DNA of 30,871 nucleotides from Collinsella aerofaciens (GTDB taxonomy: Bacteria > Actinomycetota > Coriobacteriia > Coriobacteriales > Coriobacteriaceae). Within the stretch, counting starts at the first letter, position 1. Each line of letters starts with the position of its first letter. Below the pieces are notes generated by a model, which saw nothing but the letters and a program-made list of their open reading frames with translations, had not been told where the DNA came from and ran no database searches. The position numbers and the translations under genes were made by a program. Shown here in pieces: positions 22,048 to 30,294 of the stretch. The stretch covers positions 1 to 30,871 of the forward strand of contig NZ_JAQLFL010000018.1 of NCBI RefSeq assembly GCF_028206995.1, read 5' to 3'.

Positions 22048-22780
22048 TGAGCCTCTCCTGAATCATTTCCAGTGTCTCGATATCGGCATAATCCTGCGGC
22101 CTGCTCGAGAATGACAAATCGAATTTGAGCAATTCAATTGTTTTATTCTTCATCTCGAGTAGCGTATCGACCTTCGCGACGGGAACGGCGATGTCCTCTA
22201 TCTGAAGATACTCCCGGTCCAAATCATCGAGGACTAGTCCGTTCAGGCTTCTAACCACATCGAAGTCGGGATAGTCGTTCTTACCAGAGAAAGTTTCTGG
22301 ACCGCAGAAGGAACAATTGACCAAAGCTTGGTCTTCCTCGGCCAGCTCGTCGAACGCCCCATCTCCGAACATCTCATCGTATGCCGCCTTGGCGAATTCA
22401 CCATCGCTACCGAATGCGGACAAATACGCCTTGGCAAAATCAACGTTTGTGTATTCATCGCCGAACATGATGTCTGCATCGTGAGTCGCCCTGAACCTGT
22501 TGGAGTCTCGAGCCTTGTCCATTGATTGGAGTAGGACCGCCATCCCACCGACTACGCAATAGTCGGTCCCCTGCTCGTTGAGTTTTCGAAACATGGGCAG
22601 GAAATCAGACACCAAGTCTTGGGCAGCCCTGTAAGGACCCTCATTTGATTCTGGTGAACGACTTTTCGAAGGATTCCCGCTTCCGTTCGAGCCGCCTTCG
22701 AAGCCTCTCGATGTCGACGCTTTCAGGTCGTCTGATCTGGTTCCGCCTACAAGCCCATGGATAAAGGTACGTAGCGACAT
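21980..22780 (-). CDS. Nucleotidyltransferase of the AbiEii/type IV toxin-like fold
   Basis: A 266-aa protein. After a low-complexity Ser/Gly-rich stretch (residues 20-50), the core has YCVVGGMAVLLQS (GG at 78-79) and ATHDADIMFG (T99, D101, D103), the two signature motifs of the DNA-polymerase-beta-like nucleotidyltransferases. The C-terminal part ends the domain with RPQDYADIETLEMI, like the R-x-x-D-x-x-D-I-x-x-L motif of AbiEii-type proteins. Such enzymes act as toxins or abortive-infection factors, often with a partner gene. AGAGGTG precedes the ATG. Confidence 0.7.
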   Translation of the reverse strand: MSLRTFIHGLVGGTRSDDLKASTSRGFEGGSNGSGNPSKSRSPESNEGPYRAAQDLVSDFLPMFRKLNEQGTDYCVVGGMAVLLQSMDKARDSNRFRATHDADIMFGDEYTNVDFAKAYLSAFGSDGEFAKAAYDEMFGDGAFDELAEEDQALVNCSFCGPETFSGKNDYPDFDVVRSLNGLVLDDLDREYLQIEDIAVPVAKVDTLLEMKNKTIELLKFDLSFSSRPQDYADIETLEMIQERLNDQGTPERDYGKALPETEDPEK

Positions 22781-22809
22781 AGTCTACACCTCTTTTCGTC
22801 TCAGGCATC

Positions 22810-24117
22810 CTACTTGGTCACCCAGCCGTAGACGGCGTCGTGGTGGACGGTCTCGGTCCAGGCCGCTTGGTCGGTCACGGTAACGGTAACCTCTTGGTAT
22901 TTGGGTAGACAGCTGTACTGAAGTCCGTTATCCCAGCAATATTCAGAGCAGGCATCTTCGCTATCGAATAGTGTTCCGTCATCCGCCATATACTGCACAC
23001 CGACCTTCTGCTTTTGGGTCTCAGTGTGGGTTACGGCGGGGTGGTACACCTGCTCGTCCCATGCGGGGGTCACAATGCCCCAGACCTTCTCGGGCTCGGC
23101 GGGCTTGGAGGGCTTGGGGGTTTCGGAGCCGGATCCGTTGCCGGAGTTGCCGCCGGAATTGCCAGGGGCGGAGGGCTTGGGCGCGGGCTTGTCGTCCTTG
23201 TTCGAGCCGGAAGACGGCTTCGAGTCGTTCTTGTTCGAGCCCGAGCCGGAGGGCTTGGACGCGGGCTTGGAGTCGTTCTTGTTCGAGTTGGATCCGGAGG
23301 GCTTCGATGCGGCGGCCTGCTGGACGGTAGAGCTGCTCGGCTTGGACACGGGGGCGGAAACCGTGCTGGCATCCGGATTCTCGCGCTTCGCCTCGATGAG
23401 CTTCTTAGCCGCGGCACGCTCCTCCTCGGGGAGCTTCTCGATCGCAGCTTCGACGGCCGCGTCATCGGTCATATCGACCTTGGCGAGGCTCACCTTGACG
23501 GATGCGCCCTCGCCCTCGACCACGAAATCGACGGCATCGGGCACCAGCCAGGTGGTCTTGCCGTCCTTGGCGGTCGGGATGGAGGTGACGTTCAGCGCGT
23601 AGGCGCCCTTGGGCAGGTCGACGGACGCCTCCTTTCCAGGGACGATGTCGCCCTTCGCGGCCGATTTGCCATTCGCGTCCACGACCTCGTAGGAGAACTC
23701 GCCATCCCCCTCGTTCCAGCCGCCCGCCTCGAGCGTGACGGACGCGGGATAGGTCTTCGCGTCCTCCTTGCCGCCGACGATGGATGCGACGGGGGCGTTG
23801 TCGGGAATGTTCACCGCCTCGTGGTTCAGCGACAGGCCGATGCCGAGCGCTGCCACAATGGCGAGCGCGACGCCGCCGGCGACGAGCTTGCGCTTCAGGC
23901 TGCTGGAGCTTTTCGGTGTCTTGGGTTCATCGTCGGCAGAGTCGGTCGAGTCGGGAGCCGCGGCATCTTCAAGATCTTTGGCAATCGGGAGCTCGGCGGT
24001 TACGTCGGCACCGGTCTGGTCATCGGGGGTATCCATGAGTTGGGTGTCCTCGATATCGGCGTTGAAGTCTTCAGAGTCGACGGGGTTGACGTTCTCGGGA
24101 TTGATGTCGGTATTCAT
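22810..24117 (-). CDS. Membrane-anchored protein with Lys/Ser/Asn/Pro-rich stalk
   Basis: A 435-aa protein. An acidic cytoplasmic N-terminus (residues 1-70) is followed by one helix (about 76-97, KLVAGGVALAIVAALGIGL), giving a type II orientation. The first outer domain covers residues 105-240. A stalk of repeated KPSGSNSNKNDSKP-type units runs over about 265-345. The C-terminal domain of about 90 residues has W-D-E-Q-V-Y-H-P-A-V-T and, mirrored, W-T-E-T-V-H-H-D-A-V, plus three cysteines. It resembles surface proteins in which a flexible stalk displays a terminal binding domain. Function unknown. Confidence 0.65.
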   Translation of the reverse strand: MNTDINPENVNPVDSEDFNADIEDTQLMDTPDDQTGADVTAELPIAKDLEDAAAPDSTDSADDEPKTPKSSSSLKRKLVAGGVALAIVAALGIGLSLNHEAVNIPDNAPVASIVGGKEDAKTYPASVTLEAGGWNEGDGEFSYEVVDANGKSAAKGDIVPGKEASVDLPKGAYALNVTSIPTAKDGKTTWLVPDAVDFVVEGEGASVKVSLAKVDMTDDAAVEAAIEKLPEEERAAAKKLIEAKRENPDASTVSAPVSKPSSSTVQQAAASKPSGSNSNKNDSKPASKPSGSGSNKNDSKPSSGSNKDDKPAPKPSAPGNSGGNSGNGSGSETPKPSKPAEPEKVWGIVTPAWDEQVYHPAVTHTETQKQKVGVQYMADDGTLFDSEDACSEYCWDNGLQYSCLPKYQEVTVTVTDQAAWTETVHHDAVYGWVTK

Positions 24118-24175
24118 ATTAGGTTCCTATCTGGATCGGATATCGGGTGATTATAGAAGGGCGTGCGGACAGGGT

Positions 24176-24898
24176 CTAGATGATGGCCATGTCGTGGCTG
24201 ATGGGGCTGTACTGGTAATGGGGCAGGAAGTACTTGAGCGGAAGGCATCGACCGTACGCCAGACGGTACGAAAGGGCGGCACGCTTGTAATGGCGGACGA
24301 TGAAAGCGTGGTCTTCCTTCAGGCGCTCGACGCGTGCCTTCACGACCTCGTCCTCCATGAACAGCTCCTGCGGCATCTGGATCATCTCGTAGTGGTACAG
24401 GGAGACGTACTCGCAGGGCTTGCCGCCGGCGCGGGAGCTTCCCGCAAGTGTCTCGACGGCACTGACGTATGCGTGTTTCTCCGTGAGGAATGCGAAGCCG
24501 CGCCTATCGGGCGAGCTGACGGGGACGCACTTGATCGTCTTGGTCAGGCGCTCCTTCCGAGTCAGGTCGGATCTCTTCATCCAGACGGTGGGCATGTGGA
24601 GGTCGTTGCCGTCTTCCCCGTAGAGCTTCACCAGAATCTCGCGGCGGTACATCACGCGGTTCACCATGATGCAGAAGTCCTCGATCTTCTTGGGGACATG
24701 GCGGCGGGCGTGCCTGTAGACGTACTTGATGGAACCGCGGTCGAGGCGCCACCAGGCGTTCGGGTTCGTCTTGATGTTCCAGACGTTGAACGCACGGAAG
24801 TGAAGCATACGCTTGCAGACGACGAAATAGATGTAGGTGAATAGAAGAATACCGGCCACGTTATAGGGGTCGGAAAGGAAGAGAACGATGGCTTGCAT
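24176..24898 (-). CDS. Membrane-associated hypothetical protein
   Basis: A 240-aa protein with one N-terminal hydrophobic segment (VAGILLFTYIYFVVCKRML) and a basic, Tyr-rich cytoplasmic body (RHARRHVPKKIEDF, VNRVMYRREILVKLYG, then a long helical stretch). No family recognised. AAGGAG precedes the ATG. It is the second gene of the minus-strand operon that starts at 25439. Basic charge and membrane anchoring would fit a mobilisation or conjugation accessory role, but there is no motif to prove it. Confidence 0.6.
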   Translation of the reverse strand: MQAIVLFLSDPYNVAGILLFTYIYFVVCKRMLHFRAFNVWNIKTNPNAWWRLDRGSIKYVYRHARRHVPKKIEDFCIMVNRVMYRREILVKLYGEDGNDLHMPTVWMKRSDLTRKERLTKTIKCVPVSSPDRRGFAFLTEKHAYVSAVETLAGSSRAGGKPCEYVSLYHYEMIQMPQELFMEDEVVKARVERLKEDHAFIVRHYKRAALSYRLAYGRCLPLKYFLPHYQYSPISHDMAII

Positions 24899-24914
24899 GA
24901 TGCACTCCTTGAAG

Positions 24915-25439
24915 TTAGCAACTGAGCGGTCGCTCCGCGTCGGACGCCGCCTCGGTCGCCACCTCGGCGATACTGTCCAGACTGGGCTGCGCGTGACGTT
25001 TCATAATCTGGGAATTATAACCTTCAGGATAGGCGGTGTCGAAGAGATCTGCGTAGGCATCGAGCGGATCTGCGAATTTCTGCCCACTCTTGGCTGTCCT
25101 TTCGATTTCGGATCGAATGGCATCCAACGTTCTCTGGTCACGGACAAGTTCCAAGGAGAGCGTCACATAGCCCTCCTTCAGGCCCTTACCGTACATTGCA
25201 AACGTGATTTCGTAGAAGCGATAATGTAGCAAATCGCGCTCGCCATCCGTGGTCATGGAGAACTGGACATCCGAGGACTGCATCGGCAGCACGCTGAAGC
25301 GAAGGTAGTCCCCCGCATTATAGCCTCGTCCGTTCAGGCGCGTTATCGCCTTGAGCCTGCCGTCCATCAGCGGCGCCACGAACTGCTCGCGAATGTTGAC
25401 CGCATGCAAGCGGACCTTCGGCTTAGTGAGATCTGACAT
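24915..25439 (-). CDS. Hypothetical protein with a weak form of the shared tail
   Basis: A 174-aa soluble protein from the ATG at 25439. GGGAG lies about 7 nt upstream; a TTG at 25445 was rejected. It is beta-rich over residues 5-110 (KVRLHAVNIREQF, then GYNAGDYLRFSVLPMQ and GYVTLSLELV). Helices follow. The C-terminus is SLDSIAEVATEAASD, 7 residues from the end. This fits the first three positions of the shared motif and the alanine of EA, but lacks the lysine. First gene of the long minus-strand operon, with a good promoter upstream. Confidence 0.65.
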   Translation of the reverse strand: MSDLTKPKVRLHAVNIREQFVAPLMDGRLKAITRLNGRGYNAGDYLRFSVLPMQSSDVQFSMTTDGERDLLHYRFYEITFAMYGKGLKEGYVTLSLELVRDQRTLDAIRSEIERTAKSGQKFADPLDAYADLFDTAYPEGYNSQIMKRHAQPSLDSIAEVATEAASDAERPLSC

Positions 25440-25499
25440 CGTCAAACTCCCGTACGATGCGCCTTGGGGAAGCGCATCTATCTATTGGTTACGACCCTA

Positions 25500-25528
25500 A
25501 TGATAACAAAAGTAAATCACGCCGTCAA
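25500..25528 (-). promoter_or_regulatory. Promoter of the minus-strand operon (25439 to 20782)
   Basis: TTGACG (minus strand, 25528-25523), 17 nt, TATCAT (25505-25500): a near-consensus primary sigma-factor promoter, 60 nt upstream of the start at 25439. Confidence 0.8.
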
Positions 25529-25636
25529 GTTTATAAAGGATTATCGCCGCGCCGTCTCGCTTCTTTCGTCTCATTCGACCGATCGGCAAAGATGACGGAT
25601 ACGCTCATAAATAGATTCGCGATATAAGGAGGCACC

Positions 25637-26881
25637 ATGCCGAAAGACAATAGCAAGAAGGCAACCCCGCTGCCCGGGTTCGATTTCCTGAAGAAACTCG
25701 GTCTGGGCCGCGTGAAGCGGGTCGATCCCGTGGATTCCGATCTGCAACCCGTGCAGAGGGGGCAGGTCATCGGCACCGTTTCCAAAGACCGACCCGATAA
25801 AGTCGAGAAGACGGTCATAGATATCCCCTACTCGAGCGTCATCTCCTCCGAGGCCGCGACTCGGCGAGACGGTTCGGCCGTGAAGAGCCGCTACGGTCAG
25901 GATATGACCCGTATCGTCATACGCCTGCCCCGCAAGATGGAGCTGGACGGCTACAGCATGGATGGCCTCAGGGTCGAGATCGTCAACCCCGATAAGTATC
26001 TGGAACGCGCGGAGAAGACGGGCATCCTGCAGGCGGCATTCAACGATTCGCGACCCCTGAAGCTCAGCGGCTTCAAGGACGGCCGCGCCATCGAGCTGAC
26101 CGTGGGACAGGATAAGATCGGCGAGTTCGTCGGAAACCTCGAGAAGTGTTGTGAGGGGCTCATCAACATCCCCACGGGCAGGGACGCACAGATGGTAGAA
26201 CGCGACGAGCATGCAGCGACGAAGGATAAAAGCCGCGAGGGTGCCCTGCGACCGGCGGATAAGAAGGAACAGCCCGCCCCCGCACCCGTCAAGAGGGGCG
26301 CTCCCGATGAAAAGAGACCCCTCGATGGGCAGTTCATCGGCACCAAGAACCTTGCCAGGGACATCAAGTTCGATAACCCGAAAGTCGTCATCCCCTACGG
26401 CAACATCCTCGGTAGCGAACCCATGTCCGACAAGGACGGCAAGGTAAAAACCAACCAGTACGGACAGGTGCTCAATTCGGTCACCATCTCGCTTCCCGAG
26501 GGCGTGAAGGTCGGCGGATACAGCCTCGGCGGGTTCACCACCAAGGCGGTCGTGGTGGATAAATACCTCGATGCCGCCGCAGACAAGGGTTCGCTCCAGA
26601 TCATGTTCAACAGCAGGTACGACCTCAAGCTGTCCCGCGATGACGGCGACGGCAAGACCTACGTGACGATTGGCCGGGATAGAGTCGGTGAGTTCGCCAA
26701 ATCGCTCCGCGAGAAGGCAGACTCGATCCTTGAAAAGGATGAGAAGGAAAATAATAAAAATAATAAGGAGAGTGAGGAATCTCTCGATGAGATGATGAGT
26801 GACAAGAAAGAGGAGGCCTCCCTCGTAGCGGCCGATACCGCGGAGAGGAAGACCTCCGATAGGGAGACAAACATCCGATAG
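25637..26881 (+). CDS. Tandem-domain accessory protein with the shared tail
   Basis: A 414-aa protein. Two copies of one domain are visible: residues about 60-185 (VIDIPYSSVI, RYGQDMTRIVIRLPRKMELDGYSMDGL, in parts) and 225-350 (VVIPYGNILGSEPMSDKDG, QYGQVLNSVTISLPEGVKVGG). Each has Y-G-Q, then L-P-x-x-x-x-x-x-G-Y-S-x-x-G-x and D-K-Y-L. The gene at 11820 has one copy of the same pattern. A Lys/Pro-rich linker joins them. SLDEMMSDKKEEASL lies at 382-396, 18 residues from the terminal arginine. ATAAGGAGG precedes the ATG. It has no GCTACTT leader, although it carries the tail. Confidence 0.75.
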   Translation: MPKDNSKKATPLPGFDFLKKLGLGRVKRVDPVDSDLQPVQRGQVIGTVSKDRPDKVEKTVIDIPYSSVISSEAATRRDGSAVKSRYGQDMTRIVIRLPRKMELDGYSMDGLRVEIVNPDKYLERAEKTGILQAAFNDSRPLKLSGFKDGRAIELTVGQDKIGEFVGNLEKCCEGLINIPTGRDAQMVERDEHAATKDKSREGALRPADKKEQPAPAPVKRGAPDEKRPLDGQFIGTKNLARDIKFDNPKVVIPYGNILGSEPMSDKDGKVKTNQYGQVLNSVTISLPEGVKVGGYSLGGFTTKAVVVDKYLDAAADKGSLQIMFNSRYDLKLSRDDGDGKTYVTIGRDRVGEFAKSLREKADSILEKDEKENNKNNKESEESLDEMMSDKKEEASLVAADTAERKTSDRETNIR

Positions 26882-26898
26882 CCCGAACGGTCTATCGG
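26875..26898. terminator. Hairpin containing both stop codons of convergent genes
   Basis: CCGATAG (26875-26881) and CTATCGG (26892-26898) pair around a 10-nt loop. The TAG of the plus gene and the CTA (stop) of the minus gene lie within the arms. There is no long T run on either side, so termination may be weak. Confidence 0.5.
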
Positions 26899-27698
26899 TT
26901 CAGCGAGGGGTAGAACCTCCCGAGCGTGGAGATGAGTCCCTTCACGGCCTCGACCGCATCGCCAGGCGCGGCGTAGACTGACCAGATCCCAGAGAGGAAT
27001 ACGGCCTGTTCGGTCGCCTGCTTCAGGGCGTCCGCTTCCTGATTCGTCTCCAATTCGATACCTTCCGGCCCCGCAATGGAAAACGCGACGGCCACCTCCT
27101 GGGAGTTGGGGCCCGTGCAGATGGGGAGCGCCCGCACGACCAGCTCGCGCATCGTATCGCAATCGAGCGAGCGGCTGGCTAGGTAGTCCTCGTCCGAGAT
27201 GTTGGGGCTCAGCACGCCGTCCAGCCCGTCCTCGATAAACGTGATCGACATGTCCCTCTGCATCTTCTGGTCGAGAATCCTGTCCGCATACCCTTTCGCC
27301 TCATCAATGGAGTCGAACCGGCGGGCGAACAGCTCGCAGGCGGTGTCGCCCTCGAGGATTCCCAACTCGAGGGTTCCATCCTCTGCCGGTGCGATTCGGG
27401 CGACAAGCGAGCAGTCATCTGCCGTACGCCATGTCGTATCGCCCTCGGTCGTCCAAATAGATTCGTTCATATCCGATTCCTCTCGTTTCAGTCCCAAAAG
27501 CCAGTCTGCCGAGATATCCAATTCCCGGCAAATCTTGAACAGGGCAACAGACCCCGGCAAGCGCTTGCCGTTCACATAATGCGACACGCTCGCCTGCGTC
27601 GCCCCAATCCTCCTACCCAGCTCGCGCTGGGAGATGTTCTTAGCCGTCAATGCCCGTTTCAGGCGCCTGTGCAGCCGATTGAGTCCAGTCTCATCCAT
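26892..27698 (-). CDS. XRE-family regulator with a large C-terminal domain
   Basis: A 268-aa protein. A helix-turn-helix occupies residues 6-70 (RLHRRLKRALTAKNISQREL, RRIGATQASVSHYVNGKRLPG, ICRELDISADWLLGL). The remaining 200 residues form an acidic domain of unknown type, perhaps sensing a ligand or partner. The ATG at 27698 overlaps the stop of the preceding gene by one base (TGATG), so translation is coupled. Last gene of the dnaB operon and the likely regulator of it. Confidence 0.8.
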   Translation of the reverse strand: MDETGLNRLHRRLKRALTAKNISQRELGRRIGATQASVSHYVNGKRLPGSVALFKICRELDISADWLLGLKREESDMNESIWTTEGDTTWRTADDCSLVARIAPAEDGTLELGILEGDTACELFARRFDSIDEAKGYADRILDQKMQRDMSITFIEDGLDGVLSPNISDEDYLASRSLDCDTMRELVVRALPICTGPNSQEVAVAFSIAGPEGIELETNQEADALKQATEQAVFLSGIWSVYAAPGDAVEAVKGLISTLGRFYPSLNR

Positions 27699-27997
27699 CA
27701 ATTACCCCACAGTACCTCCTGCACCTCATCGAGAAGCGCCGTCAAGGCATCTTCCTCGGACTTATATCCCTCAACGAACCGTTTCATCGGACCGGCGTTC
27801 CAGTAACCGGATTGCGTCGAGGAGCGGATATACGGGCGCCAGACAATGGTGTTATCGTCCACTTCGCTTCTCTCGATAAAACCGGTAGTTGCACGATCGG
27901 CATCGATCGAGAACTTGAAAACAGTGTGCCCTTCAGTCCTGGTCGGTTCTACCAGAACTACTCGGGAACAACGGGGCCGGCACTTCACGTCTTGCAT
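27698..27997 (-). CDS. Small hypothetical protein
   Basis: A 99-aa protein with two cysteines near the start (MQDVKCRPRC), a mid-region beta pattern and an acidic C-terminal helix (SEEDALTALLDEVQEVL). GAGGAG precedes the ATG. It lies 12 nt after the 270-aa gene and is coupled to the XRE regulator. No family recognised. Confidence 0.6.
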   Translation of the reverse strand: MQDVKCRPRCSRVVLVEPTRTEGHTVFKFSIDADRATTGFIERSEVDDNTIVWRPYIRSSTQSGYWNAGPMKRFVEGYKSEEDALTALLDEVQEVLWGN

Positions 27998-28009
27998 AAA
28001 TCTTCTCCT

Positions 28010-28822
28010 CTATCTGTACATCGGGTGCTTGTTTTGCTCCAGGTAGGCGACGAGGCTCCAAGGCTCCCTCGCCGCGGCCTCGCGGCAGCGCTCTTGGCAT
28101 CCGGCCCACTCCCCGTTATTCACGAGCGCGGTGGCGACCTGTTCCCCGCGCTTCTTAAAGAACATCAGGTAGCCGTCGGTGACCACCTTGCGGGGAACCT
28201 CGCAGATGCGGAACCTCTTCTTTCCGTTGATTCCGTACAAAAGGCTGGACGACAGGACCGACCACTCGCCCACCCCGTGGCGGCGCATGCCCTTCGGGCC
28301 GTCATAGATCCTGTCCTCGGCGAGGATGATGACGCGGTCGCCCAGCGCGACCCCGAAGCCCTCGCCGTCCTTCCGCTCTTCCCATCCCTCGCCCTGCCGA
28401 ACGGTCAGCTGGTCGATGAATAGCCAAAGATGGGAGTCGACCGGACACCATCTGCGGGTCTGCTCGTTGTACACCTTGACGAACGACAGCATGATGCGGT
28501 CGATGGTCGCGTCAGGGTCATCTGAGGCAAAGCGGACATCCGTGGCGATGCCGCTCAGGATGTGCGCCTTCACCTTGATCGAGCCGTCGGAGAAATAGCT
28601 CGTCCCGTTTTCCACCGCCTCGCGCGTGCTCTCCGACTTAATCCTCATGTTGTTGAGCGCGATATTGCGCAGCGCCCATTGGTATGCGAGCGCCTCGCGC
28701 GGCATGAGGATCGGGCGGTCGAGGAATGCAAAGCCCTCGTCGATTGTCTGGGCGTGAGCGTCCGATTCAAGGCAGCGGCCGACAATCTTGTTGGATTTGC
28801 GCCTAGTCTTCTTCTTAGTCAT
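28010..28822 (-). CDS. Hypothetical protein in the dnaB operon
   Basis: A 270-aa protein from the ATG at 28822 (MTKKKTRRKSNKI), served by AAGGAGA. The longer open frame upstream lies inside dnaB and is not used. A basic N-terminus is followed by regions such as RPILMPREALAYQWALRNI and SVLSSSLLYGINGKKRF. The last helix is LVAYLEQNKHPMYR. No family recognised. It overlaps dnaB by 8 nt, so a helicase partner (loader or accessory replication protein) is a fair guess from context only. Confidence 0.6.
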   Translation of the reverse strand: MTKKKTRRKSNKIVGRCLESDAHAQTIDEGFAFLDRPILMPREALAYQWALRNIALNNMRIKSESTREAVENGTSYFSDGSIKVKAHILSGIATDVRFASDDPDATIDRIMLSFVKVYNEQTRRWCPVDSHLWLFIDQLTVRQGEGWEERKDGEGFGVALGDRVIILAEDRIYDGPKGMRRHGVGEWSVLSSSLLYGINGKKRFRICEVPRKVVTDGYLMFFKKRGEQVATALVNNGEWAGCQERCREAAAREPWSLVAYLEQNKHPMYR

Positions 28823-30248
28823 CGCGGGTCTCCTTCCTGGGTCCCACTTCGTAGAATTTCGTGCTCGTCGGGACGAACAGCATGTCGATATCGCCCGTGG
28901 GGCCGCTGCGGTTCTTCGCGACCGACAGGATGACCTGCCTCGAGTCCGACTTCTCGTCCTCCACCTCATCTGGATCGCGCGACAGGAACAGGACGGTATC
29001 CGCGTCCTGTTCGATAGAACCGGACTCGCGAAGGTCGGACAGGCGCGGGGCTCCCGGATGAAATTCGGCCGCACGGCTCAGCTGCGCCAACGTCACGACG
29101 GGGACACCGAGCTCCTTGGCGAGCACCTTGAGCCGGCGGCTGATCTCGCCGACCTCGACCGCTCGGTTCTGGAACTTGGCGCCATCTGATGCCGATGAAA
29201 TCAGCTGGAGATAGTCGATGACGATCAGGCCGCGGCCTGCGCCGCGCATCATGCGTGCCGCGGTCGCGCGGATGTCCCCCATCGTCACGCTCGCCTTGTC
29301 CTCGATCTCGATGCCGTTGCCCGGTATGTCACAGCAGGCCGCCGCGATGTCGTCCCATGAGGTCTTGGGGATGGTCCCCATGCGGAAGTGGGAAATCGAG
29401 ACGCCCGACTCCGCGCAGATGATCCTCTGGGCGAGTTCCTTTCCGGACATCTCCAGCGAGAAGATGCCGACCTTCACGCTCTGACGTGCCGCATTCAACG
29501 CGAGCGTGAGGGCGAAAGAGGTCTTTCCGACCGCAGGTCTGGCCCCCACCACGATGAGCTGGCCTGCACGGAGGCCGGCCAGCATCTCGTCCAAGGTCGC
29601 AAAGCCCGTGTTCACGACGGTGGAATCGAGGGGGACTTCATCGAGGTGGCGAACCTCGTCCACGGCCGTGGCGAGAAACGACGAGATATGGCGGTAGGGT
29701 CGCATGTCGCGGCGCTCGGTCACCTGCGCGACCGAGTTCTCAATCTTCGAGACGAACGCCTTCATATCGGTCGGGGTCTCGTAGGCCCTCGCCTCGATCT
29801 CGTTCATGGCCATGACGAGCGACCTGCGCCTCGAGGCATCGATGAGCCGGTCATATGCGGTTTGCCAGGACAGCAGGGGCATATCGGACTCGAACATGCA
29901 CAGGACGGCTTTCTCTCCCCCGGCCGCGTCCAGCTTGCGGCTGGATTTCAGGTAGTCGAGCAGGGACACCTCATCGATCGGATAGTTCGCTTCGTGCATG
30001 GCACGGATGGCGCTAAACAGCGTGCGATGGTCGGACTTGACGAAATCGTCCTCGAGCAGCATCGGGAGGACGTCCTCGCGAACGTCCTTCGAGCGCATGC
30101 AGGCCGTCAGGACGATCGTCTCCTGCTGCGGGGCGATGATGGGGCTCGCCGTCTGGGCTTTAGTTTCTTCGGTTTCAGTCGGCATGACGCGCACCATTTT
30201 GGAAACGGGATGCACGCGAACCGTATAGATTCTGGGGCATGTTGTCAT
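28815..30248 (-). CDS. dnaB: Replicative DNA helicase DnaB (element-encoded)
   Basis: A 477-aa DnaB-family helicase. The N-terminal domain is at about residues 42-140. The RecA-like core has Walker A GARPAVGKTS (235-244), Walker B GLIVIDYLQLI, and the DnaB motif EISRRLKVLAKELGVPVVTLAQLSR (in two stretches). Near the C-terminus are RLSDLRESGSIEQDADTVLF and KNRSGPTGDI, both classic DnaB blocks. Host DnaB is of similar length. This copy sits in a mobile-element context and may drive autonomous replication of the element. The start is uncertain: AGGA lies very close to the ATG at 30248, and methionines 18 and 22 are alternatives. Confidence 0.9.
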   Translation of the reverse strand: MTTCPRIYTVRVHPVSKMVRVMPTETEETKAQTASPIIAPQQETIVLTACMRSKDVREDVLPMLLEDDFVKSDHRTLFSAIRAMHEANYPIDEVSLLDYLKSSRKLDAAGGEKAVLCMFESDMPLLSWQTAYDRLIDASRRRSLVMAMNEIEARAYETPTDMKAFVSKIENSVAQVTERRDMRPYRHISSFLATAVDEVRHLDEVPLDSTVVNTGFATLDEMLAGLRAGQLIVVGARPAVGKTSFALTLALNAARQSVKVGIFSLEMSGKELAQRIICAESGVSISHFRMGTIPKTSWDDIAAACCDIPGNGIEIEDKASVTMGDIRATAARMMRGAGRGLIVIDYLQLISSASDGAKFQNRAVEVGEISRRLKVLAKELGVPVVTLAQLSRAAEFHPGAPRLSDLRESGSIEQDADTVLFLSRDPDEVEDEKSDSRQVILSVAKNRSGPTGDIDMLFVPTSTKFYEVGPRKETRDD

Positions 30249-30294
30249 CTTCCTGTTCTACAGGGCGCTTGGGGTACGCCCTATCGATAAGTTA

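Noticed and set aside
23014..24150. 378-codon plus-strand open frame
   Set aside because: Shadow of the membrane-anchored protein on the minus strand. Its Gly/Arg/Leu-rich repeats mirror the stalk.
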